Origin: Lachnospiraceae bacterium
GTDB lineage: Bacteria > Bacillota > Clostridia > Lachnospirales > Lachnospiraceae
Direction: 5' to 3'
Length of the DNA: 64,000 bases
Assembly (NCBI GenBank): GCA_021201665.1
Contig: JAJQEO010000038.1
Span: 62,001-126,000 of the forward strand
The notes beneath the pieces were generated by a model. That model searched no databases. It was given only the letters and a program-made list of their open reading frames with translations, and had not been told where the DNA came from. A program made the translations under genes and the position numbers. Shown here piece by piece: positions 53,870 through 62,805 of the stretch (position 1 is its first letter; every line of letters starts with the position of its first letter).

Positions 53870-55588
53870 TCACGCGATTTCGCCCATCTGCGACTGGTAA
53901 ATATCCAGATAGACGGGGCAGCTTTTTAACAGTTCTTCATGTGTGCCGTAGCCGATCATTTCGCCATTTTCCAGCACCAGGATATGATCCAGAGCCATGA
54001 TGGAGCTGACCCTCTGCGCGATCATGATCATAGTTGACTCACTGTAATCGGACTGGATGGCCTTGCGCAGGGCGGCGTCCGTTTTGTAATCCAGCGCACT
54101 CGAGGAATCGTCCAGAATCAGGATCTGCGGGTGGTCGGCGATCGCGCGCGCGATCAGCGTCCGCTGCTTCTGACCGCCGCTTAAGTTTGCGCCCTTGATG
54201 TCTGCCTTGTACTGGTAAGCCTCGTCCAGCCCGTCAATGAAGTCTGAAATATTCGCCGCCCGCGCCGCGCGGCGCACCTGGAAGTCGCTTAAATGTCGGC
54301 CGAAGGAAATGTTTTCAAACAGCGTGTCATTGAAAATGGTATCATTCTGGAAGACCACGCCGAACATTTCCCGCAGCTCGTCCTTGCCGTAGGTGCGCAC
54401 ATCCTTTCCGTGGATGTAGATGCCGCCCCTGTCACAGTCGTAAAAACGCATGAGCAGGTTGATGATCGAGGTCTTTCCGCTGCCGGTCGCGCCGATGATG
54501 CCCAGAGACTCGCCCTGCTTCAGCGACAGGTCGATGTCAGAGAGACACTGCTCGCCGGTCTTGTGGTAGCTGAAGGATACGTGATCAAATACAATGTGCG
54601 CGTTCGTCTGGATCTCGTGTCCTTCCACCGACAGAACCGGCTGATCATCCTGCACTTGCAAAATGAGATCGATACGGTCCGCGGACGCGATGGCCTTGGA
54701 GGCCATCATGAAAATACGGTTGAGTCCCATGACACTTTGCAGAATCATGTTGAAATAGGTCAGAAACGCCAGAATGACGCCGGGCTGGATCAGGCCGTTG
54801 TTGACACGGCGTGCGCCGACGATGACGACCAGTGTCAGGCCGATGTTGAGCGTCAGCTGCATCAGCGGACCGGGCGTGGCCATTGTGATGCTCGCGCGGA
54901 TATCGTCGTTCGTGAGCTGACTGTTGGCTTCGCCAAACCGATTCCTTTCGTAGGATTCCTTAGAAAGTGCCTTGACCACACGGATGCCGGTGATGTTCTC
55001 GCGCATCACGCGGATCACCCGGTCCAGACTGGTCTGGACCTTATCGTAAAGCGGAATTCCGTGCCGGGTGACAAGATAGATCACCACGCCCAGGATCGGC
55101 ACCAGTACGCAGAGGATGCCGGAGAGTACCGGATCCATGATCATGGTGATCACGATGCCTCCGATCAGTGTGATCGGGGAGCGGATGCCCATGGCCTGCA
55201 CAGAAACCATGAAATCCTGGACATTGTAGGAGTCTGAGGTCATTCTGGAGGTCAGAGTCGGCAGTCCGAACGCGTCAAACTGGGAACCGGAGAGGTTCAT
55301 GGTCTTTTGGAACATATCATGGCGCAGTGTGCTGATGGAGTCCGCCGCGACCGCGACCGCGTGCCGGTTGGCAGCTACGTTCAGGGAGCGGCAGATGACC
55401 GCGACAGCCACCATCAGTACGCCCCAGAGCAGCACCCGCGATACATCGCCGAGCGGGACGATCTGGTCGATCATGTATTCCAGAATATAAGGGATCAGTA
55501 ATTCCGAGAGCGTGCCGAACAGCTTCAGCGTCATACTGCCGGCAATCCGCTTCGCGTGAGGCTTCATATAGCGTATAATCAGGTTCAT
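53870..55588 (-). CDS. ABC exporter half-transporter, degenerate ATPase site
   Basis: Second half of the heterodimeric pump, 572 residues, with six membrane helices and an ATPase domain: Walker A GATGSGKTS, signature LSGGQKQR, and Walker B LILDDSSSALD. The usual catalytic Glu after Walker B is Asp here, the typical sign of the degenerate partner in heterodimeric exporters. The start overlaps the MarR stop by 4 bases, so the three genes are translationally coupled or nearly so. Confidence 0.94.
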   Translation of the reverse strand: MNLIIRYMKPHAKRIAGSMTLKLFGTLSELLIPYILEYMIDQIVPLGDVSRVLLWGVLMVAVAVICRSLNVAANRHAVAVAADSISTLRHDMFQKTMNLSGSQFDAFGLPTLTSRMTSDSYNVQDFMVSVQAMGIRSPITLIGGIVITMIMDPVLSGILCVLVPILGVVIYLVTRHGIPLYDKVQTSLDRVIRVMRENITGIRVVKALSKESYERNRFGEANSQLTNDDIRASITMATPGPLMQLTLNIGLTLVVIVGARRVNNGLIQPGVILAFLTYFNMILQSVMGLNRIFMMASKAIASADRIDLILQVQDDQPVLSVEGHEIQTNAHIVFDHVSFSYHKTGEQCLSDIDLSLKQGESLGIIGATGSGKTSIINLLMRFYDCDRGGIYIHGKDVRTYGKDELREMFGVVFQNDTIFNDTLFENISFGRHLSDFQVRRAARAANISDFIDGLDEAYQYKADIKGANLSGGQKQRTLIARAIADHPQILILDDSSSALDYKTDAALRKAIQSDYSESTMIMIAQRVSSIMALDHILVLENGEMIGYGTHEELLKSCPVYLDIYQSQMGEIA

Positions 55589-56226
55589 GACATCTGCTTC
55601 TCCTTTTCACCTTTGCTTTGTATCGAGTCGGCTGACAATACCATTTTATCCGAATGCTCCGGACATTGATCTGTTTTTAAGGGTTTTCGGCAGTGGCCCT
55701 GTGCAGGTGATATATCCTCCCAGCTCTGATGCAGCTTGCGCAGAATCCGGATCAGCTCTTCCTGCTCTGTCATCTCCAGACCACGGTAAAGCTGTCCCTG
55801 CTTCCGGAGGCGCATCCGGTCGTGCTCTTCTAAATCCTTCCGCCCGGCGTCCGTGATGGCGATAATGCACCTGCGCCGGTCTGATTCATCCCTCGTGCGG
55901 GTAATAAAGCCTGCGTTTTCCAGCTTGGTGAGAATCTCGCTCACACTGCCAGACTGGATGCAGAGCTGGTTTTGCAGATCGTGCTGCGTCGTCGGTCCCT
56001 GGCGGGAGAGCATGCCGAGGATTTTCCCCTGCCCGCGGCGTCCGGAATAATGATGGACAAAATGGCAGGTGTAATTCATCAGATCCGAGAGCGTGTCCAG
56101 CCGGGCCTGCTCTTCGGCGGAAAGGCTTTCGCCGGATGCTTTTTCATCGGAAATGTTTGCACAAGGAGTGCGCTTGGCAGAAATGCGGGAGATATCTGTC
56201 GGAAAGTTTTGGGATTCTCTATTCAT
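55585..56226 (-). CDS. MarR-family repressor of the ABC exporter operon
   Basis: Winged-helix regulator, 213 residues. The DNA-binding part (about 65-140) contains LSRQGPTTQHDLQNQL, SGSVSEILTKLENAGFI and the wing TRDESDRRR. Both ends are extended: an N-terminal stretch of about 40 residues and a polar C-terminal tail of about 45 residues. GGAGG precedes the ATG. As first gene of the exporter operon, with two palindromes next to its own promoter, it is most likely a ligand-released autorepressor. Confidence 0.93.
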   Translation of the reverse strand: MNRESQNFPTDISRISAKRTPCANISDEKASGESLSAEEQARLDTLSDLMNYTCHFVHHYSGRRGQGKILGMLSRQGPTTQHDLQNQLCIQSGSVSEILTKLENAGFITRTRDESDRRRCIIAITDAGRKDLEEHDRMRLRKQGQLYRGLEMTEQEELIRILRKLHQSWEDISPAQGHCRKPLKTDQCPEHSDKMVLSADSIQSKGEKEKQMS

Positions 56227-56268
56227 AAAAACCTCCGTCCGGGAAATTCGATCAATTGTACCGTGAGC

Positions 56269-56297
56269 ATTCTAACAGAGACGGGTATAGATGTCAA
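56269..56297 (-). promoter_or_regulatory. promoter of the MarR-ABC exporter operon
   Basis: On the minus strand, TTGACA (56297-56292), exactly 17 bases, TAGAAT (56274-56269), about 43 bases before the MarR start codon. Confidence 0.85.
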
Positions 56298-56327
56298 GGT
56301 ACCTAACGAAAAATCTCAAGGTACCTT
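56296..56327. promoter_or_regulatory. probable MarR operator, two palindromes
   Basis: AAGGTACCTA (56296-56305) and the perfect palindrome AAGGTACCTT (56318-56327) are 22 bases apart, about two helical turns. The first touches the -35 box. This is the layout expected for two dimers on one DNA face. Confidence 0.75.
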
Positions 56328-56496
56328 ACAAAAAAATCTGATTGGTATTGTTGGCAGATATGTGCTATTCTTAAACAATAAATAAATTATAGTAGAAAAG
56401 ATGAGGTGATTGTTCGGAACAGGTTTTCGCACCTGCTGCGAAATCATTGAGCAGTTGCAGGATGAGATTTAAAATGATCAGCTTGGAGGGAGTATT

Positions 56497-57039
56497 ATGC
56501 CATTAGCAAAAGAACGCCTGTATACTTCGGAAGATTACTGGAATTTACCAGATGGACAGCGCGCGGAACTGATCGATGGGCAGATCTGTGATATGGTTCC
56601 GCCAGGATATATCCACCAGAAGCTTGTTATGGAGCTGTCTGCCACCATCAGAGACCATATCCGTAAGAATGCCGGATCCTGTGAAGTTCTGCCCGCGCCA
56701 TTCGCGGTAAATCTGAATGCGGATGACAGGACTTATGTAGAGCCGGACATCAGTGTCATCTGTTCGTGGGACAAGATTACAGAAAAAGGCTGCAAGGGAG
56801 CTCCGGATGTTATCATAGAGGTGGTTTCTCCGGGCAGCCAGCGCATGGACTATCAGATAAAACTGTTTAGGTACCGCACTGCGGGAGTGCGGGAATACTG
56901 GATTGTGAATCCAGCCACGAAAACTGTAACGGTATATGGTTTTGAGAAGGACGAACACTCCGGTCAGTACAGCTTTGATGATCATATTCAGATGTCGGTA
57001 TTTCCGGGATTGCGTATCTGTATAGCGGATTTATTATGA
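56497..57039 (+). CDS. Uma2 family (DUF820) PD-(D/E)XK nuclease-like protein
   Basis: A 180-residue protein with the restriction-endonuclease-like core of the Uma2 family: EPDISVIC, then PDVIIEVVSPGS and YQIKLFRYRTAGVREYWIV, supplying the Asp, Glu and Lys of the fold. The N-terminal TSEDYWNLPDGQRAELIDG is also typical. The role of this family is poorly known; copies are often scattered and linked with mobile DNA. GGAGGG precedes the ATG. It stands alone, divergent from the MarR operon. Confidence 0.9.
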   Translation: MPLAKERLYTSEDYWNLPDGQRAELIDGQICDMVPPGYIHQKLVMELSATIRDHIRKNAGSCEVLPAPFAVNLNADDRTYVEPDISVICSWDKITEKGCKGAPDVIIEVVSPGSQRMDYQIKLFRYRTAGVREYWIVNPATKTVTVYGFEKDEHSGQYSFDDHIQMSVFPGLRICIADLL

Positions 57040-57083
57040 TGCGCAGGAGCGCGAACTCCTCCTGTCCGGTTAAAAATAATGCC

Positions 57084-57118
57084 GATAACCGGATTCATGC
57101 CATAAGAATCCGGCTATC
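57084..57118. terminator. hairpin between convergent Uma2 and membrane-protein genes
   Basis: GATAACCGGATTC, loop ATGCCATAA, GAATCCGGCTATC, with T-rich sequence (CTTTTTGTG) shortly after. It probably ends transcription of the Uma2 gene. Confidence 0.7.
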
Positions 57119-57183
57119 AGACTTTTTGTGCGCTGCAAAAACTGCTGCATGATAATTTATCGGAAAGCACTGGAACTCAGGCG

Positions 57184-58749
57184 TTATCGCAGCAGCAGCT
57201 CCAGAATCTCGTCCGCACAGTCATCAGCGGGAAAAACGGCGTATCCGGCGAGCAGCTCCTGACCGGTGTGATCTACCGAAATATCTTCGACCAGGGAGTA
57301 GGCACCTGCTTCGAGCGCGGCGAGAGTCGGTACGTCTGCCCAGGAAAGTCTATCAGAGGCATCGACCTGGTCCTCATAGAGCGCGAGGAATCCGTCCGCG
57401 TCCTCTACGATATAAATGCTGCTGATGGCCTGCGAAAGGTCGGTAACCAGAAGGGTCATGCCGGCAGTCTGCATGTCGGAATCCGTCGCGCTGCCGTCAA
57501 AAACCACTTCATAGTCATTGATTTCAACATAGGAAACGCCGTCACCATTCAGATCGCCGACCAGCTCTTCCAGAGATTTTTCCAAGGCGCTTTTGACGTT
57601 ATCCGGGAGTGAGTCGCTGTGGACAAAGGCGATGGAAAGATCCGCTTCCCGCAGGGAGAGGATGGTCCGCAGCGCACCGAGTCCGAGACTTAGGACCACC
57701 AGAATTCCGACCACAAGAGGCCAGAAACGGCGCATCAGGATCTCAAAGCGTTCACTTAAGGTGAGCGGTTCTTTGCCGTCAGGCTCACGGCGGTGCCAGG
57801 CACCTTCGGAGTAGGCGATATCCGAATCGGGAACACTGCCTGCCAGGGATTCGGCGGCAGATTTGGACCTGTGGGCTGCCGCGTTTGTCCCGCTTTCGGA
57901 AAAATCAGAAGATTTCCGCTTAGTGGATTCCTGTGTCGCATATGTGTTCCGCTGAGTGGATTCCTGTGCTGCGCAAGTGTTCCGTTCGGTTGATTCCTGT
58001 GTCGCGTATGCGTCCTGCTCAGTGAGGATCGGTCTTTGCAGCTGCGCGATCAACAAGAGCATCGGCCAGAACGCCAGCAATACCGCGAAAGGTACGCTGA
58101 CCGGGAACATGGAAAGCCAGAAGGTATACCAGACAAGAAACACCAGCGCAGAGCAAATAATCCGCCCGGGATGCATTTTCAGGAACGTGAGCGCACTCTC
58201 AAGCTGCGCGGAAAATGGCTGCACTGCAAAGCACAGAGGGGTGCCAAAAGCCACGGTGGCCAGGGAAAACAGGAAAAAATCCACGACAAGGATCATCCAC
58301 ACCATCGGCGCGGGCAGCATACCTTCCTCAATGACATTCAGAAAAAACTGCCCCACAAAAAGCAAGACGGAGAGGAGAAGTCCCCAGAGGGAGCCTTGTA
58401 TGGCAGCGCGTTTCCAGATGGCGGCAAGTGTCTGCCTCCATTCCCAGAACCAGGCATTATGGGTGGGACTGAAATAATGAAAGCTCTGCCGCAGAAAGGC
58501 ACACCAGACGGGCGCGGCGATGGCGCCGCCTGTGAGTCCGAAAAGAATGCTCAGCCAGAAATTTTCATAGATTAGTCCGAGGCTGACACCCAGCATCATG
58601 GGCAGAAACGCGGCAAAACAGACCACATTCATGAGCAGGTTCTTGCCAAGATGGTCCCAGAGAACCTGGAAATAGAGTGCGGCCCCTGTCTTTGGGGGAC
58701 GGTCATGCTCCGGAGCTGAATTGAAAAAGCTGTTTCCAAATAGATTCAT
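57184..58749 (-). CDS. multi-pass membrane protein with repeat insert and C-terminal outside domain
   Basis: I do not recognise this with certainty. The N-terminal 250 residues have five or six membrane helices and some likeness to the YesL/DUF624 family, which is often found beside sugar importers like the one next door. A cytoplasmic loop (about 255-365) contains three 11-residue QEST-type repeats. One more helix (about 370-395) leads to a C-terminal domain of about 125 residues, probably outside, rich in acidic residues. The ATG at 58749 has only a weak binding site (GGATGAT). A consensus promoter lies 226 bases upstream. Confidence 0.6.
   Translation of the reverse strand: MNLFGNSFFNSAPEHDRPPKTGAALYFQVLWDHLGKNLLMNVVCFAAFLPMMLGVSLGLIYENFWLSILFGLTGGAIAAPVWCAFLRQSFHYFSPTHNAWFWEWRQTLAAIWKRAAIQGSLWGLLLSVLLFVGQFFLNVIEEGMLPAPMVWMILVVDFFLFSLATVAFGTPLCFAVQPFSAQLESALTFLKMHPGRIICSALVFLVWYTFWLSMFPVSVPFAVLLAFWPMLLLIAQLQRPILTEQDAYATQESTERNTCAAQESTQRNTYATQESTKRKSSDFSESGTNAAAHRSKSAAESLAGSVPDSDIAYSEGAWHRREPDGKEPLTLSERFEILMRRFWPLVVGILVVLSLGLGALRTILSLREADLSIAFVHSDSLPDNVKSALEKSLEELVGDLNGDGVSYVEINDYEVVFDGSATDSDMQTAGMTLLVTDLSQAISSIYIVEDADGFLALYEDQVDASDRLSWADVPTLAALEAGAYSLVEDISVDHTGQELLAGYAVFPADDCADEILELLLR
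57917..58015 (-). repeat. 33-bp in-frame tandem repeat in the membrane-protein gene
   Basis: Three imperfect 33-base units, each with a form of GATTCCTGTG on the plus strand, encode QESTERNTCAA-like 11-residue repeats in a cytoplasmic loop. Confidence 0.85.
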
Positions 58750-58790
58750 AATATCATCCGATCTCTTTCTAAATCTGATTTTGATTCCTC

Positions 58791-58817
58791 GTAATTGTTC
58801 AGTATCTTCACAGTTAC
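58791..58817 (+). repeat. GTAACTGT palindrome, copy 4
   Basis: GTAATTGT, loop TCAGTATCTTC, ACAGTTAC; the changed base keeps a G-T pair in RNA. Immediately followed by a TATCCC repeat, as at 13982. Confidence 0.8.
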
Positions 58818-58850
58818 GAGGCTTATCCCGCACTCTGTGCGGGATACCGG
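58818..58850 (+). repeat. TATCCC repeat, short copy, in the membrane-protein leader
   Basis: GAGGCTTATCCCGCACTCTG followed by TGCGGGATACC. Only the first hairpin of the family is present. It lies within the 5' leader transcribed from the promoter at 59003. Confidence 0.8.
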
Positions 58851-58974
58851 CAAGAATTTATCAAAGAAGAAATTGCCCGCCGCTTTTCTTCATGAAAGAA
58901 GAAGCGTGTCTCTGGCGCAGTGCTTTCGCATATGGATTGCTTATGGGGATACGCCGGGAGTCTATCCTGCCTGA

Positions 58975-59003
58975 ATTATAGCGAGGTGCTTCCAAACTGT
59001 CAA
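58975..59003 (-). promoter_or_regulatory. full-consensus sigma-70 promoter on the minus strand
   Basis: TTGACA (59003-58998), exactly 17 bases, TATAAT (58980-58975): both boxes match consensus fully. It points to the membrane-protein gene, leaving a leader of about 220 bases that holds the composite palindrome. The rest of the gap to 59310 shows only a weak TACAAT box (59207-59212) for the binding-protein gene. Confidence 0.85.
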
Positions 59004-59310
59004 TTTTATAGTAGAGAAAATTAAGGGATCCGCCCGCCGGCATGGCCTGCAATTTATGACATAGCCTGCCTGGACATCCGGATATCTGGTGATTGTGGAC
59101 AGAACAATGAACATATTTTACGAGAATGATGTAAAGTTTCCAAAAGTAATTCACAAAATTTTCAGAAATTCATAAAAACCCTCTTCCTTTCTCCGGAAAA
59201 TTGTGCTACAATACCAAAGACGTTCGGGGTTAGACCCGAAAATCGTTGTGAATTTTATCCTGCGGCGCAGGATCCTGTTTCACGAAAATATTAAAAGGAG
59301 GAAATACAAT

Positions 59311-60588
59311 ATGAAAAGAAAACTTTTAGCAGCAGCACTGGCGGCAGCGATGTGCCTGTCCCTGTGCGGCGGGGTCACCGCCGGCGCGAGTGATGAGGAA
59401 GTCACCCTGAACTGGGCAGTATGGGATGTGGAGAGCACGGCATACTGGTCGGCAATGGCAGACGGCTACATGGCGAGCCATGAGAACGTGACGATCAACA
59501 TGGTAGACCTTGGCTCTACCGATTACATGACCCAGCTGGCGACTCAGATTGCGGGCGGCAATGGCGAGCTGGACGTCCTTTCCATTAAGGATATCCCGGG
59601 CTATTCCAACCTGATCAACCTGGAGATGCTGGAACCGATGAATGACAACCTCGACCGCGATACTGCTGATTTCAACGGCGTGATCGAGCAGCTGACCGCG
59701 AGCGACGGCAATTTCTACGCAGTACCGTTCCGTTCTGATTTCTGGGTAGTATTCTACAACAAGGATCTGTTTGACGCGGCTGGCGTTGACTATCCGACAA
59801 ATGACATGACACTCGAAGAGTTTGATGCCCTGATGCGTGAGATGACCAGCGGCGAGGGTTCCGAGAAGGTATATGGCAATCATTATCACACCTGGCGTTC
59901 AGACGTGACTCTGTTTGGCATCCTGGATGGCGAGCACACCATCATCGACGGCGAATACGATTTCCTGGAGCCGATCTATGAGATGGTTCTCGCAGAGCAG
60001 GAAGACGGCGTGGTTATGGATTACGGCGAGCTGAAGACCTCCGGCCTGCACTATTCCGCAGCGTTTGAGAACGGCCAGGCGGCGATGTGCAACATGGGCA
60101 GCTGGTTCATCGCGACCCTGCAGACCTACAATGCTGAGGCTGAGGCAAACGGCGTAGAAGAGATCAACTGGGGCATCGTGAAGTATCCGCATCCGGAAGG
60201 CGTTGAGGCTGGTACGACACTCGGCACCGTTACCTCTCTGGCAGTAAATGCTTATTCTGAGAACAAAGACGCGGCGATCGACTTCATCAACTGGTGCGTA
60301 TCTGACGAGGGCGCTGAAATCATCGCGAATACTGGTACATTCCCGGCAGTCAGCAATGACAATATCAACGAGATCATCGCGGCTACAGACGGTTTCCCGG
60401 ATGACGAGGCTTCTGTAGAGGCGCTGAACACGGTAGCTGTATATCTGGAGATGCCGCTTTCGGATCAGGCTTCCGAGATCGAGACCATCCTCAACACCGA
60501 GCATGACGCTATCATGACCGGCGCAGAGACGATCGAAGAAGGTATCGCTAATATGAATGAGCAGGTACAGGCACTTCTGGCGGAGTAA
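59311..60588 (+). CDS. carbohydrate ABC transporter substrate-binding protein
   Basis: Binding protein of the second sugar importer, 425 residues, of the family 1 (maltose/glycerol-phosphate-like) fold. The export signal is RKLLAAALAAAMCLSLCGGV; a cysteine is present but the residue before it is Leu, so this is a poor lipobox and cleavage near AGA is possible. Family features include WYNKDLFDAAG-like FYNKDLFDAAGVDYP and a C-terminal DKAVEF-like DAAIDFINW. AAAAGGAGG precedes the ATG at 59311. The sugar cannot be told from sequence. Confidence 0.93.
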   Translation: MKRKLLAAALAAAMCLSLCGGVTAGASDEEVTLNWAVWDVESTAYWSAMADGYMASHENVTINMVDLGSTDYMTQLATQIAGGNGELDVLSIKDIPGYSNLINLEMLEPMNDNLDRDTADFNGVIEQLTASDGNFYAVPFRSDFWVVFYNKDLFDAAGVDYPTNDMTLEEFDALMREMTSGEGSEKVYGNHYHTWRSDVTLFGILDGEHTIIDGEYDFLEPIYEMVLAEQEDGVVMDYGELKTSGLHYSAAFENGQAAMCNMGSWFIATLQTYNAEAEANGVEEINWGIVKYPHPEGVEAGTTLGTVTSLAVNAYSENKDAAIDFINWCVSDEGAEIIANTGTFPAVSNDNINEIIAATDGFPDDEASVEALNTVAVYLEMPLSDQASEIETILNTEHDAIMTGAETIEEGIANMNEQVQALLAE

Positions 60589-60721
60589 TAACAATTGACA
60601 ATTAATCTGTGACAGAACATAGCAGGATACAGATCCTGACACAGTGTTACTTTATGAGCTGTGATTTTACGATTGTGACTGTAATGATTCAGAACAGGAA
60701 CCTGTGACACATAATGAATGC

Positions 60722-60752
60722 AGCGGGCCGGGCCAATGCCCGGCCCGCTTTT
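60722..60752 (+). terminator. terminator between binding protein and permease genes
   Basis: AGCGGGCCGGGC, loop CAAT, GCCCGGCCCGCT, then TTTCT. A partial terminator here would give more binding protein than permease, which is common in such operons. Confidence 0.85.
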
Positions 60753-60773
60753 CTATGAAAGGGGGCCTCTTTT

Positions 60774-61688
60774 ATGGCAGGTCAGGCGGTGCAGACGACC
60801 GGGCAGAAGCGCGTGATGAAAAAGCAGACGCGGACAAACCTGATCGCTTATTCCTTCATTGCGCCGAACTTTATCGGGTTCGCGGTCTTTACGCTGATTC
60901 CGATGGCGGCTTCCATTATTCTGGCTTTTTGTAACTGGGACGGCGTACACGCGGTTACCTTTGCCGGACTGGACAATTTTGCCAGCCTGACGAGCGACCG
61001 TGTTTTTATCGCAGCGTTTAAAAATACGATCGTATATACGGTAGCGGTGGTTCCGCTGACGATGGTATGCGCGCTGGCGCTGGCAGTTTTGCTGAACCAG
61101 AAGATCCACTTCCGCAACTTTTTCCGTACGGTAGCCTTTTTCCCATACGTGGCGTCCCTCGTGGCGGTGGCCGCTGTCTGGAACATGATTTTCAGCCCGA
61201 GCATGGGTCCGGTCAACATGATTCTCTCCAGCCTGGGCGTGAAAAACCTTCCGCGCTGGGCGGCGGGCAAAGAGACGGCTATGTTGACGGTCGTCCTGTT
61301 TTCTGTCTGGAAAAACATGGGCTACTATATGGTGATTTTCCTCGCCGGCCTGCAGGGCACCAGCCCGCAGCTGGAGGAGGCTGCCACACTTGACGGCGCG
61401 ACCCGCTGGCAGGTGTTCTGGCATGTGGTGCTGCCGCAGCTGCGGCCGACCACCTTCTTCGTGACAATCACGCTGACGATTGCCTCCTTCAAGGTGTACG
61501 ACCAGATGTACATGATCACCCAGGGCGGCCCGGGCAACGCGACCATCACCCTCGTTTACTATATCTATAATGTGGCATTTGTGAATACTCCGAAATACGG
61601 CTACGCAAGCGCCATCGCCATGGTGCTGTTCGCGCTGGTGCTGATCGTGACGATCATCCAGTTCCGTGGCTCATCCAGCAATGACTGA
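60774..61688 (+). CDS. sugar ABC transporter permease, UgpA/MalF type
   Basis: First membrane subunit of the importer whose binding protein lies upstream. The 304-residue chain has six predicted helices; the EAA loop is EEAATLDGATRWQVFWHVVLP. The start region (NLIAYSFIAPNFIGFAVF) is typical. GAAAGGGGG precedes the ATG. The partner permease follows after 14 bases. Confidence 0.96.
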   Translation: MAGQAVQTTGQKRVMKKQTRTNLIAYSFIAPNFIGFAVFTLIPMAASIILAFCNWDGVHAVTFAGLDNFASLTSDRVFIAAFKNTIVYTVAVVPLTMVCALALAVLLNQKIHFRNFFRTVAFFPYVASLVAVAAVWNMIFSPSMGPVNMILSSLGVKNLPRWAAGKETAMLTVVLFSVWKNMGYYMVIFLAGLQGTSPQLEEAATLDGATRWQVFWHVVLPQLRPTTFFVTITLTIASFKVYDQMYMITQGGPGNATITLVYYIYNVAFVNTPKYGYASAIAMVLFALVLIVTIIQFRGSSSND

Positions 61689-61702
61689 AAGGAGGGGAGA
61701 GC

Positions 61703-62557
61703 ATGGCAAAAGAAGAAAAGCTTCATTCAAAAACAACTTCAAACCGCATCATGATGACGATCATCTATGTAGTGCTGATTCTGCTGGCGTTCTTAATGCT
61801 GATCCCCTTCGTATGGATGCTTTCCGCGTCCCTGAAGCTGAACAAGGACGTGTTCGCGTTCCCGATTGAGTGGATCCCGTCGAATCCGCGCTGGAGAAAC
61901 TATGTGGATATCTGGACTAAGATTCCGCTGCTCACCTTCATCAAAAACAGCGCGAAGCTGACCATCATCGTTACCTTACTGCAGCTGTTCACCTCAAGCT
62001 TTGCGGCGTATGCGTTCGCCAAGCTGAATTTCAAGGGCAAAAACGTGCTGTTCCTCGGCTACATAGCGACCATCGCCGTGCCGTGGCAGGCGTACATGGT
62101 GCCGCAGTTTATGATGATGCGCTCCTGGCATCTCAACAATACGCACCTGGCGATCATCTGCCTGCAGGCATTTTCCGCCTTCGGCGTGTTCCTGATGAAG
62201 CAGTTCTATGAGGGCGTACCTGATGAACTATGCGAGGCGGCCCGGATCGACGGCCTCTCCGAGTACGGTATCTGGATGCGGATCATGCTGCCGCTCTCCA
62301 AGCCGGCTCTCTCTACGCTGACGATCTTCACCTTCGTCAACACGTGGAACGACTTCCTCGGACCATTGATCTATCTGACCAAGACCGAGCTGAAGACGAT
62401 CCAGATCGGCCTGCGTATGTTCATCAGCCAGTACTCTGCCGAGTACGGCCTGATCATGGCAGCATCCATCATAGCGCTGATTCCGGTGCTGATCATCTTC
62501 CTCTCCCTGCAGAAATACTTCGTTCAGGGCGTGGCGTCCACCGGTATCAAGGGATAA
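61703..62557 (+). CDS. sugar ABC transporter permease, UgpE/MalG type
   Basis: Second membrane subunit of the importer, 284 residues with six predicted helices. The EAA loop is CEAARIDGLSEYGIWMRIMLP, and the C-terminus KYFVQGVASTGIKG is characteristic. GAAAGGAGGGG precedes the ATG. No ATPase gene is present, so a shared ATPase from elsewhere in the genome is expected. Confidence 0.96.
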   Translation: MAKEEKLHSKTTSNRIMMTIIYVVLILLAFLMLIPFVWMLSASLKLNKDVFAFPIEWIPSNPRWRNYVDIWTKIPLLTFIKNSAKLTIIVTLLQLFTSSFAAYAFAKLNFKGKNVLFLGYIATIAVPWQAYMVPQFMMMRSWHLNNTHLAIICLQAFSAFGVFLMKQFYEGVPDELCEAARIDGLSEYGIWMRIMLPLSKPALSTLTIFTFVNTWNDFLGPLIYLTKTELKTIQIGLRMFISQYSAEYGLIMAASIIALIPVLIIFLSLQKYFVQGVASTGIKG

Positions 62558-62609
62558 TTTTTCGGCACGAATATTTTATGCAGATTAATTTTCACTGCGT
62601 ATACAAAAA

Positions 62610-62644
62610 CACCCGAAAGCCAATTATAAGCTTTCGGGTGTTTT
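62610..62644 (+). terminator. rho-independent terminator after the second sugar importer
   Basis: CACCCGAAAGC, loop CAATTATAA, GCTTTCGGGTG, then TTTT. Confidence 0.92.
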
Positions 62645-62715
62645 GACTTCTTGGCCCTGATATGGTTCACACAACCAGAATTGAAACAGAATGCGTGATT
62701 GTGTTAAAAAACAAA

Positions 62716-62744
62716 TTGACAGTATCCCCTTTATTTGTTAGTAT
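62716..62744 (+). promoter_or_regulatory. promoter of the amino-acid importer operon
   Basis: TTGACA (62716-62721), 17 bases, TAGTAT (62739-62744), about 60 bases before the binding-protein start. Confidence 0.7.
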
Positions 62745-62805
62745 AAGCGTGGTTTAGCGTACTACAGTGATAGCACACGAAAGCAAATGGATGGAGGAGA
62801 TTACT

